NCBI GenBank assembly: GCA_028712255.1
Contig: JAQTQJ010000004.1
Span: forward strand, 83,956 to 119,874
Direction: 5' to 3'
DNA: 35,919 nt
Source: Candidatus Omnitrophota bacterium
GTDB taxonomy: Bacteria > Omnitrophota > Gorgyraeia > Gygaellales > Profunditerraquicolaceae
Position 1 is the stretch's first letter. Each line of letters opens with the position of its first letter. The notes beneath the pieces are model-generated. The model was not told the DNA's origin. It made no database searches and saw only the letters and a list, made by a program, of their open reading frames with translations. Positions 23,711 through 30,167 of the stretch are shown one piece after another. The position numbers were made by a program, and so were the translations under genes.

Positions 23711-24973
23711 TTATTCTCTATATCGTTTTAAAACTAATGACGAATGTATCCCTGAAAAACCGCTTGAGGTTTTTATAATTGTATTAACTTTCTTCTGTAT
23801 TGCCTGATTCGGAATATAATATAAATCGCACTGCGGGTCTTTTTCCTCCTGATTTATCGTCGGAGGAAGAATGTCCTTCTCAAAGATCATCGAAACAATG
23901 GTTAATTCAATGGCGTTAGCCGCGGCCAACGGATGGCCAATCATGGACTTAAATGAGCTAATAGGTAATTTATAGGCGCTCTCGCCAAAAATAGCTTTAT
24001 AAGCATTGCTCTCAAAAATATCATTCATGCGCGTGCTTGAGCCGTGCGCGTTAATGTAATCAATCTCATTAGGTTTGACCCCTGCATCTTGCAAGCCTAA
24101 ACTGATACAAGTCTCCATAGCCCGGCCATCAGAAGGAAGATCGGTCATATGAAAAGCATTACAACTGGTACCAAAGCCTAAAACTTCGCAATAAATCGGC
24201 GCGTTACGTTTTAAAGCATGATTTAATTCTTCCAAAACCAGAATCCCTGCCCCTTCTCCCAACACAAACCCATCACGTTTATTATCAAACGGCCGCGATG
24301 CTTTTTGCGGCTCATCATTATGCACCGACAAAACATTTACCACATCAAAAGCTCCAAAAGTAATCGGGGTAAGTGGGGCTTCTGCGGCTCCGCAAATCAT
24401 TATATCCTGCTCTCCATCCTGAATACTCTCTAAACCAAAACCTAGTGAATCTGTACCAGCGGTACATCCTGTAGAAATTGTATTACAAATCCCTTTTAAG
24501 CCGTAACGGGCGCTGATTTCGATTGAAGGGGTATTAAACATCGCCGCATCATATAAATCGGGCCGCGCCAAAGCAGGATTAATCGGTTTTTTACCGTCCT
24601 CGGTAACCAGCGCAAACTCCTCCTCCATATATTTTGTCCCGCATATGGCATTAGCCAAACAAACTCCTATACGCGCAAGGTCTTCTTTGGAAAAATCCAA
24701 TTTACTATCTTCAATTGCCATTTTTCCGGCAGTTACGCCGAACTGCACATAGCGGTCCATGCGCATTGCCTCCTGATGATTTAATCCTAATTTAAAAGGA
24801 TCAAAATCTCTTACTTCGGCGGCAATCTTAGTATTAAAAACCGACACATCAAAGTCGGAAACTTTACGTACTCCGGATCTACCGCTTGAAAAACCTTCCC
24901 AAGCATTCTTTTTACCGATTCCGTTTGGCGAAATTACGCCGATTCCGGTTATCACTACCCTGCGTTTAACCAT
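23711..24973 (-). CDS. Ketosynthase alpha of a type II polyketide synthase
   Basis: A 420-residue condensing enzyme of the FabF/KS-alpha type. Catalytic Cys170 (ISTGCTAGTDS), His310 (INAHGSSTRMND) and His347 (MIGHPLAAANA) are all present at positions nearly identical to actinobacterial KS-alpha, with the conserved Lys342 (SFKS). It should catalyse chain elongation on the ACP as a heterodimer with the KS-beta encoded next. An AAAGGAA site precedes the ATG. A FabF paralog of fatty acid synthesis was considered, but the adjacent catalytically dead partner and aromatase/cyclase argue for polyketide synthesis. Confidence 0.92.
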   Translation of the reverse strand: MVKRRVVITGIGVISPNGIGKKNAWEGFSSGRSGVRKVSDFDVSVFNTKIAAEVRDFDPFKLGLNHQEAMRMDRYVQFGVTAGKMAIEDSKLDFSKEDLARIGVCLANAICGTKYMEEEFALVTEDGKKPINPALARPDLYDAAMFNTPSIEISARYGLKGICNTISTGCTAGTDSLGFGLESIQDGEQDIMICGAAEAPLTPITFGAFDVVNVLSVHNDEPQKASRPFDNKRDGFVLGEGAGILVLEELNHALKRNAPIYCEVLGFGTSCNAFHMTDLPSDGRAMETCISLGLQDAGVKPNEIDYINAHGSSTRMNDIFESNAYKAIFGESAYKLPISSFKSMIGHPLAAANAIELTIVSMIFEKDILPPTINQEEKDPQCDLYYIPNQAIQKKVNTIIKTSSGFSGIHSSLVLKRYRE

Positions 24974-24989
24974 ATAATATTCCTTTTCG

Positions 24990-25120
24990 TGTCATTGCGA
25001 GCCCGCCATTGGTTCAGTAGCGAGCGAAGCAATCTTTCATGTAGAGATTGCCGCGTCGCCTGCGGCTCCTCGCAATGACAAGAGTCGTATGATTACTTTA
25101 ATAGCTAATCGACTCTTGTC
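24990..25120. repeat. Family A repeat plus an 11-bp inverted pair reaching the next gene
   Basis: The element 24990-25080 begins TGTCATTGCGAG and ends CTCGCAATGACA with inner GCCATTGG/CAGTAGCG and GCAATC/GATTGC pairs. Its last bases also form a perfect pair GACAAGAGTCG (25077-25087) with CGACTCTTGTC (25110-25120), the latter inside the 3' end of the TIGR04076-like gene. The second pair is a possible hairpin after that gene's stop. Confidence 0.8.
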
Positions 25121-25692
25121 ACTTTAAAAACAATATTTCCACCATCCGGACAGGTAACCGTATCAATTGAATCCGGGTTAGGCATAAAGAAAAATTTGGC
25201 TCCGAAATTCAAAGCAAACAAAGCCGGAAAAGCGGTATGAAATGCCGCTCCGCAAAAACCTGGGATACATTTTAAACCTTGAGTCTCCCATTTATCACCG
25301 ACCTTATATCCAAAGGTACATTTTCCTTTTGCCTGGACTACCTCAATAACCATTTTTTTAGGATTTGGCCCTTTGTGCTGGGAGTCACGCGGAATAACTT
25401 CAAGATTACCCTGTTTATCTAAAATCTCGGCTTTAAACTCAAGTTTCCCTCCGTCGGGACAAGTAACCAGCAAAGAACGCTGATTATCACGAAATCCAAA
25501 CTTTGCGCCGAAACTCAAAGCATAGATTACTGGAAAAAGGGCATGCGCCAGCCCTAAACAAAAGTGTTTTGGCGCATGAGTAAAATCTTCTAGAATAATC
25601 TCATCGCCAATCTTATAGCCATGATAGCATTCTCCCATAACAAGCGAAACTGTAAGTTTTAAACGCGGAAAAGGAGTTTTCACGTCTTCCAT
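25105..25692 (-). CDS. Tandemly duplicated TIGR04076-like cysteine protein
   Basis: A 195-residue cytosolic protein made of two similar halves (about 11-95 and 112-195). Each half has the same order: K-V-x-G-x-C (GECYHGYKIGDE; GKCTFGYKVGDKW), an FC/GFCG segment with a hydrophobic helix ending F(G)AKF, and a terminal VTCPDGG strand. This matches the TIGR04076 pattern, normally a single domain of about 90 residues. The function of that family is not known to me; the paired cysteines suggest metal or redox binding. It starts 1 nt after the PanE-like gene and belongs to the polyketide operon. Confidence 0.75.
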   Translation of the reverse strand: MEDVKTPFPRLKLTVSLVMGECYHGYKIGDEIILEDFTHAPKHFCLGLAHALFPVIYALSFGAKFGFRDNQRSLLVTCPDGGKLEFKAEILDKQGNLEVIPRDSQHKGPNPKKMVIEVVQAKGKCTFGYKVGDKWETQGLKCIPGFCGAAFHTAFPALFALNFGAKFFFMPNPDSIDTVTCPDGGNIVFKVTRVD

Positions 25693-25693
25693 T

Positions 25694-26698
25694 TTAAATC
25701 AAATCCTTGGTTTTCTGAATCAGATCATCTTTGCTAAAAAACCTGCCATTTTTCTCTACAGCATGCACCATATCCACCAAGGCCCTGTTTAATGGCGCCG
25801 GCATATTATTCTCCTCTGCCAAGCGCACGAACTCTCCGTTAATATAATCGATTTCAGATAGGCTGCCGCGCATTATGCTCTGTAATATCGAGCCATATAA
25901 TGGTTCTTTGCTTAAGCTACTCATCTGTTGCGAAAAAACTTGGGCCGCCAATCCATCAGGCATAGAAGTAAGTTTAGTAAGATTTTCTACCGGAAACCCA
26001 GGAAGGGAAACCAGTCCTATCCCAACCCTATCAATAATCTTAAAGGCTTCCTTCCAGATGGCAATGCTAATCCGGCTAATAATCAGGTCGCTAAAAACCT
26101 CCTGCATGCTTTTACCAATGATAGCCGGAAGGCAGTTATTGGCATTAACAAAAATCTTTAGGTATTTGGCCCCTTTTATATCTTCACTTATTACAGTAGG
26201 AAACGCCTTATCTAAAATCAAACTTACAGAAAGCATTGATTCACTGAGTTTATGGTTAAAAAAGTTACCTAATACCCAGCTACCTTCAAAATTATGTACC
26301 ACCTTACCCGGCGCAAGGCTTGTTGCCCCAAACATAACGATACTAGAAATGATATTTTGTGCGCTCAAGTATCTGGCAACCAAATTATCAGCCTGTACAC
26401 CATTCTGAATAGTCAGTAACAGTGAATTCTGCATCAGATGAGAATTATTTTGCATAGCAGAATTGATATCTTGAGTTTTAGTAGCTAAAATTACTAAATC
26501 CGGGATATAATTTAAAGTATCGGATATGCCAATGTAGACTAGAAAATTCCCTCTAACCCCGGATACAAAAACACCTTTGTCCTTGATCGCTTTAACTGCG
26601 CTGTTATGGCCAATTAAAGTTACTTCTTGGCCTTTTTCTTTAAGATAAGCAGCAACTAGGCAACCTATAGCTCCGGAACCGATAACGGCAATACGCAT
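25694..26698 (-). CDS. PanE/ApbA-family NADPH reductase
   Basis: A 334-residue ketopantoate-reductase-like enzyme. It has the N-terminal dinucleotide motif GSGAIG (7-12), the conserved Lys in AKYLKIFVNANN, and the C-terminal domain with SEIDYINGEFVRLAEENN, which supplies the substrate-binding Ser/Glu. True PanE makes pantoate for CoA. Here it abuts its neighbours (0 nt after the PCP_red-like gene, 1 nt before TIGR04076) inside a polyketide operon, so reduction of a 2-oxo or keto intermediate, or local supply of phosphopantetheine precursor, are both possible. Confidence 0.82.
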   Translation of the reverse strand: MRIAVIGSGAIGCLVAAYLKEKGQEVTLIGHNSAVKAIKDKGVFVSGVRGNFLVYIGISDTLNYIPDLVILATKTQDINSAMQNNSHLMQNSLLLTIQNGVQADNLVARYLSAQNIISSIVMFGATSLAPGKVVHNFEGSWVLGNFFNHKLSESMLSVSLILDKAFPTVISEDIKGAKYLKIFVNANNCLPAIIGKSMQEVFSDLIISRISIAIWKEAFKIIDRVGIGLVSLPGFPVENLTKLTSMPDGLAAQVFSQQMSSLSKEPLYGSILQSIMRGSLSEIDYINGEFVRLAEENNMPAPLNRALVDMVHAVEKNGRFFSKDDLIQKTKDLI

Positions 26699-26968
26699 TT
26701 AACCTCTTGCCTCCCTAGGGAAACCGTACTTTTTGTAATCAAAACCATTCTGCCCAAGAAGGCGAACCATCATACTGTAGAATGGAGAAGGAACATCAGA
26801 AAAAAAAGCGGCAATTACATCCTGTTCTTCTACCTGGCTGCAATTACGGCAGGCGGCAATTTTTTCTGCTTGTTGCCTAACTACGGATTCAGTAATACGT
26901 CGATGAAATACTGGTATTTTAGAAATCAAAATCTTAAACTTACTTTCTGTCTGGTTTTCCCAGTTCAT
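26699..26968 (-). CDS. Small PCP_red-like protein
   Basis: An 89-residue protein, first gene of the operon. Residues about 12-50 (ISKIPVFHRRITESVVRQQA and a downstream EEQDVIAAF) resemble the short PCP_red domain found at the C-terminus of the protochlorophyllide reductase B subunit and in free small proteins. The C-terminal part (PSPFYSMMVRLLGQNGFDYKKYG) has no motif I know. A GAGG site lies 7 nt before the ATG. Its role is unknown; the presence of a BchE-like radical SAM gene in the same operon makes the resemblance worth noting. Confidence 0.6.
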   Translation of the reverse strand: MNWENQTESKFKILISKIPVFHRRITESVVRQQAEKIAACRNCSQVEEQDVIAAFFSDVPSPFYSMMVRLLGQNGFDYKKYGFPREARG

Positions 26969-27027
26969 AACCTAACCTCATTAGAATTAAGAAGTTTAGC
27001 TCCAAAACAAGCGTAACTTCTTTCATA

Positions 27028-27076
27028 TAGTAAAATTTTACTATTTAATTTTAGTAAAACTAGGCTTTCTTGTCAA
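27028..27076 (-). promoter_or_regulatory. Operon promoter with overlapping palindromic operator
   Basis: Minus strand: TTGACA (27071-27076), exactly 17 nt, TAAAAT (27048-27053); predicted start near 27041, 72 nt before the first gene of the polyketide operon. A perfect 16-bp palindrome TAGTAAAATTTTACTA (27028-27043) covers the start region, and a second copy of the half site, TAGTAAAACTA (27052-27062), lies between -35 and -10. The placement fits repression by a dimeric regulator. No regulator gene is adjacent. Confidence 0.8.
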
Positions 27077-27086
27077 GAAAAATAAA

Positions 27087-27155
27087 GGAATAAAGGGACC
27101 GTTTCTATTTTTCTGGCATTAAACTCGAGAAAAATAGAAACGGTCCCTTTATTCC
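27087..27155. repeat. Family C hairpin at the gspK stop codon
   Basis: Perfect 28-bp arms (27087-27114 and 27128-27155) around a 13-nt loop. The gspK stop codon (27149-27151) lies in the right arm, so the repeat encodes the end of GspK. As RNA it would be a very stable hairpin and could end the secretion operon just before the polyketide promoter, though no long T tract follows. Confidence 0.9.
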
Positions 27156-28105
27156 TCATTCCAAGAAAGGATCTTTTTACTTACAGAATGTATAACAATA
27201 CTATAATGTAGCCCTTTTTTACCACCAGAAACAGGAACAATATTAAAACGTAGGTATTCGCTCTTTACATCGAACACCGAAAGCAACGACAAAATATCCT
27301 GCTCCTGCCTTAAACCCAAAGAAATAGAACTCCTCAAATCATCAAGTATCTCAGATGTACTGGAGAAACCATAACCAAGGTCGCTGGAAGATGCCGGATC
27401 AGTATTCTCAATCTTATGTTTTTTTCGAAAACGTAAAATTCCTTCCGCCACTTCATTATCTAATCCTAAGGCTAAGAGCACTCCCTTGCTTGCGGTATTG
27501 ATATTTATTTTTCCTGATCCATACACAGTAACTAAATCTTTAAAAAGTATAAAATTATCTTTAGTCATACCTTCAACTAAAAACACTTCATTGATCGAAC
27601 TAAAAGGGCGCAAACCCCCAGTAACTATCTTATCCGCCAAATCTTCATTTAATCCCGGCAGCCTCATAAGCACTTCCTTAGAAGCAGTGTTTAAATTAAT
27701 CAGGGCGCCCTCGTCAACAACCTCCATTTTGTCAGTCGATTCATTTTTATCGGCAAAGTAGTATTTGTAAGAATTACCCCCGCATAGAACCATCTCATCT
27801 TCTTTGGTTAGCTCATCAAGGGTATCAAAAGCAGGAGTAGTATCTTTTTCCCTTAAATAAAACACTGCTTTTAGCGCTCCCCTGGCAACAGGTAAAGAAA
27901 AAACTAATCGTTGATACGTCTTAGCAAACTTTATCTCTTGAAAAACTAAACCAGCCAAACCCATGCCCAAGATAGAAAGAATCATTACTACCCAAAGGCA
28001 AACAACCAGAATACTGGCCCTATTCTTTGGTTTATGGCGCAAGCTAGTAAAAGCCAAACAATGGCCATTAGGCCTATGTTTTAGGTAAAAATATTGTCGA
28101 AACAT
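27149..28105 (-). CDS. gspK: Type II secretion minor pseudopilin GspK
   Basis: The tip pseudopilin of the type II secretion system. It has a prepilin-like hydrophobic helix (ASILVVCLWVVMILSILGMG) preceded by basic KPKNR, then two helix-hairpin-helix-like GspK repeats: INLNTASKEVLMRLPGLNED and INTASKGVLLALGLDNE. The frame is open to an ATG at 28195, far inside gspJ; I place the start at ATG 28103-28105 (318 residues, 32-nt overlap), but no ribosome site supports it, and ATG 28117 or internal TTG codons are alternatives. The last residues come from a family C repeat. Last gene of the secretion operon. Confidence 0.82.
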   Translation of the reverse strand: MFRQYFYLKHRPNGHCLAFTSLRHKPKNRASILVVCLWVVMILSILGMGLAGLVFQEIKFAKTYQRLVFSLPVARGALKAVFYLREKDTTPAFDTLDELTKEDEMVLCGGNSYKYYFADKNESTDKMEVVDEGALINLNTASKEVLMRLPGLNEDLADKIVTGGLRPFSSINEVFLVEGMTKDNFILFKDLVTVYGSGKININTASKGVLLALGLDNEVAEGILRFRKKHKIENTDPASSSDLGYGFSSTSEILDDLRSSISLGLRQEQDILSLLSVFDVKSEYLRFNIVPVSGGKKGLHYSIVIHSVSKKILSWNEE

Positions 28106-28754
28106 ATTCTTGGTCATCAGTGTTAATAGTAAGCTCAATGGCGCCGGGCATCGGTAGGTAATTCTGATTCCACTCATCCATCCAGATATATTCATTTTTA
28201 TTTATATCAGGCTTCTTAAAGTATCTAAGTTTTATGCCCTTAACATTGGATAAAAAAACTTCTGGCTTTGATTTAAATTCAGCTTCAACCTTACCCTCTG
28301 AAGTGATAATCTCACTTAACTTATCCACCACGCGCATAAGACAAAGAGCAGAACTATCAAAATAATAAGTTATTCGGCAGGGAATATAATCCACATTACC
28401 AGGAAAACTAATTTTTGTTTTGGCGCCTAAAAATAGGTGCTTCCTGCAATCGGGTAATATTCTTAATTCCCTAGAAAATCTCTCGATTTTAAGCAAAGTT
28501 TTTTGCCGGCTAAAATCAATGGTTTTTACCCGGCGCAAAACAGCGGCTCCGGAACTAAAAGTCGAAAAAATCGCGATACTTACGACGGAGAATATAGCAA
28601 CCGCAATAAGCAGCTCAACCAGCGTAAACCCCGTTAGAAACAGGTTGCTGGAGGCTCCCGTAGAGCGCCTCTGTTGTCTTGTTTCTAACGGGGTAAATAC
28701 GCCTAGATTAAATTTATTGTTTTTGTTTGGCCAGATATGTAGAAAAAGTGGCAT
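28074..28754 (-). CDS. gspJ: Type II secretion minor pseudopilin GspJ
   Basis: A 226-residue prepilin with the cleavage site G42|F43 in LTGFTLVELLIAVAIFS, followed by a globular domain (ILPDCRKHLF, YYFDSSALCLMRVV). The leader before the site is 42 residues, against 5-15 in most pseudopilins, because an inverted repeat (28629-28693) lies within it in frame. The ATG at 28754 overlaps gspI by 41 nt; an AGGAG lies about 15 nt upstream, farther than ideal. No ATG, GTG or TTG lies between it and the cleavage site. Confidence 0.85.
   Translation of the reverse strand: MPLFLHIWPNKNNKFNLGVFTPLETRQQRRSTGASSNLFLTGFTLVELLIAVAIFSVVSIAIFSTFSSGAAVLRRVKTIDFSRQKTLLKIERFSRELRILPDCRKHLFLGAKTKISFPGNVDYIPCRITYYFDSSALCLMRVVDKLSEIITSEGKVEAEFKSKPEVFLSNVKGIKLRYFKKPDINKNEYIWMDEWNQNYLPMPGAIELTINTDDQEYVSTIFLPKT
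28629..28693. repeat. In-frame palindrome within the GspJ leader
   Basis: Perfect 14-bp arms CCCCGTTAGAAACA (28629-28642) and TGTTTCTAACGGGG (28680-28693), with a smaller GAGGC/GCCTC pair in the 37-nt loop. It is translated as the segment from TPLETRQQ to LFLTG, just before the prepilin cleavage site. Confidence 0.88.
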
Positions 28755-29097
28755 TTTTTATGATATTTTGCTCCTGCCAACTAAGTGTCAAACAGACTTG
28801 CTCCAGAGACTTAGCTAATTCTTCTGGATAGGGTATCTCGGCTGTTGCCTGCGCATAATCATAATTTTTATTGGAAAATTTTAAAACACCCTGTTCAGGA
28901 TAAACAGGTAAATTATCCTTTAAAGTAGAAACTTCCAGGTCTTCCAGCTTCTCTTTGGCTAATTTCATTGCTCCGATACTATTTGCAGCAGTATTGGCCC
29001 CCCTCAAAGCAACAATATAAGAATTGGCCACTGAGGTCAATCCTACTCCCAATATAAGCACGCAAATCATTATTTCAACTAACGTAAACCCCCGCAA
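28714..29097 (-). CDS. gspI: Type II secretion minor pseudopilin GspI
   Basis: A 127-residue prepilin with a minimal leader, MRG|FTLVEIMICVLILGVG. The start is TTG at 29095-29097, five nt after GGGGAGG; no ATG is available before the cleavage site, so TTG is decided by the ribosome site. The body (AMKLAKEKLEDLEVSTLKD) fits GspI, which builds the tip complex with GspJ and GspK. It begins 1 nt after the gspG stop. Confidence 0.87.
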   Translation of the reverse strand: MRGFTLVEIMICVLILGVGLTSVANSYIVALRGANTAANSIGAMKLAKEKLEDLEVSTLKDNLPVYPEQGVLKFSNKNYDYAQATAEIPYPEELAKSLEQVCLTLSWQEQNIIKNATFSTYLAKQKQ

Positions 29098-29098
29098 A

Positions 29099-29497
29099 TT
29101 AACCTCCCCAATTTACAACATCATCGGCAGTATCAGGTTGCCCATCCTTACCCGCAGAATAAAGATCATAACTACCCTGATTATGTTCACCTGGAGATTT
29201 ATATATGTATGGTTTACCCCAAGGGTCCAAGGGCTTCTTCTTTAAATATGGCCCATGCCAATTTTCACCACCTGCTCCCGGACGCGTTCTTAAATAATCG
29301 AGAGACTCAGGATAATTGCCCATATCCATTTCATAAAGATCCAGTGCCAGGGGAATACTAGAGTTAATATCTGTTTTTGCTGCTTGATCGCGGGCCTGCT
29401 CGGAGCGGCCAGCAAGACGAGGCACAACCATTGCCGCTAGGATTCCAATAATAATTACTACCAACATTAGTTCAATCAAAGTAAAAGCTCTCTTCAT
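29099..29497 (-). CDS. gspG: Type II secretion major pseudopilin GspG
   Basis: A 132-residue major pseudopilin: MKRA|FTLIELMLVVIIIGILAAM at the N-terminus (cleavage after Ala4), then the GspG-specific body with YLKKKPLDPWGKPYIYKSPG and the calcium-loop end YDLYSAGKDGQPDTADDV-NW. It forms the periplasmic pseudopilus. A strong AGGAGG precedes the ATG. It is separated from gspM by 136 nt that hold a family B repeat. Confidence 0.96.
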   Translation of the reverse strand: MKRAFTLIELMLVVIIIGILAAMVVPRLAGRSEQARDQAAKTDINSSIPLALDLYEMDMGNYPESLDYLRTRPGAGGENWHGPYLKKKPLDPWGKPYIYKSPGEHNQGSYDLYSAGKDGQPDTADDVVNWGG

Positions 29498-29547
29498 TTA
29501 ATCCTCCTGGGAATTATGAATAAATACTAGTATCCAAATTAATTTAT

Positions 29548-29614
29548 GTCATTCCCGCGCAAGCGGGAATCTCGGTACGAACCGTCTCTGGATGCCCGCT
29601 TCCGCGGGCATGAC
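29548..29614. repeat. Family B palindromic repeat
   Basis: Begins GTCATTCCCGCGCAAGCGGG and ends CCCGCTTCCGCGGGCATGAC, two GC-rich hairpins in one inverted element. Lies between gspM and gspG. Confidence 0.88.
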
Positions 29615-29633
29615 GGTTTAGATATTTATTCTG

Positions 29634-30167
29634 CTAAGAAAACGAAACTCCTGATATTGTTGCATCTATCTTCAATATAGTACCCATGTCATCTTTTGCA
29701 GACAAAGTAATTTTCTCAACCTGCAACAAGATGTTGGCTCCTTCAATACCAGAGATAAAATCCAAAACATTTTTTAGTTGCCCCTCGGCACGTAAAGAAA
29801 CGCTGTAAAGATTAACTACTCCGCCTTTGACCTTGCTTGAGCCAACGAAATTCATGTCTAATATTTGCAGTTTAGACTTTCTTGCTTCAGCCTCAACTTT
29901 ACTCATTACCATAGCTGATTGTTCTTCATCGGAACCGCGAAGGCTAGAATATCCTTCAATCTGTTTCTGCGCTTTAAGAATTTCCGTACGGTTAGCTTCC
30001 AGGGCCACATACTTACGTATAGCCATTTTAGATTGTTCTATTTCTTCGGTAAAAACAGCGGTTTTCTCGTATATCGGGCCAAGGACAAAAGTTTTTATCA
30101 CAAATAATCCTAATAATAAACCAATGCATATTGATAGTAGCTTTTCCTTGGTGTTAAGTTTTCTCAT
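29634..30167 (-). CDS. gspM: Type II secretion assembly protein GspM (PilO-like)
   Basis: A 177-residue bitopic protein: a short cytosolic start, one membrane helix (LLSICIGLLLGLFVIKTFVL), a coiled coil (EEIEQSKMAIRKYVALEANR) and a ferredoxin-like periplasmic domain (NLYSVSLRAEGQLKNVLDFI). This is the GspM/PilO layout. It overlaps gspL by 4 nt (ATGA), as expected for partners in the inner-membrane platform. Assignment rests on topology and context more than on motifs. Confidence 0.75.
   Translation of the reverse strand: MRKLNTKEKLLSICIGLLLGLFVIKTFVLGPIYEKTAVFTEEIEQSKMAIRKYVALEANRTEILKAQKQIEGYSSLRGSDEEQSAMVMSKVEAEARKSKLQILDMNFVGSSKVKGGVVNLYSVSLRAEGQLKNVLDFISGIEGANILLQVEKITLSAKDDMGTILKIDATISGVSFS

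Noticed and set aside
17323-26968. Aryl polyene, ladderane or ordinary fatty acid synthesis cluster
   Set aside because: Not fully excluded. The fully dead KS partner plus the TcmN-type aromatase/cyclase favour a type II polyketide synthase, and no dehydratase, thioesterase, acyltransferase or desaturase is present.
26969-27148. A riboswitch or small RNA in the polyketide leader
   Set aside because: The leader is about 70 nt, AT-rich, and holds only the operator palindrome and a ribosome site; no known aptamer core is seen.
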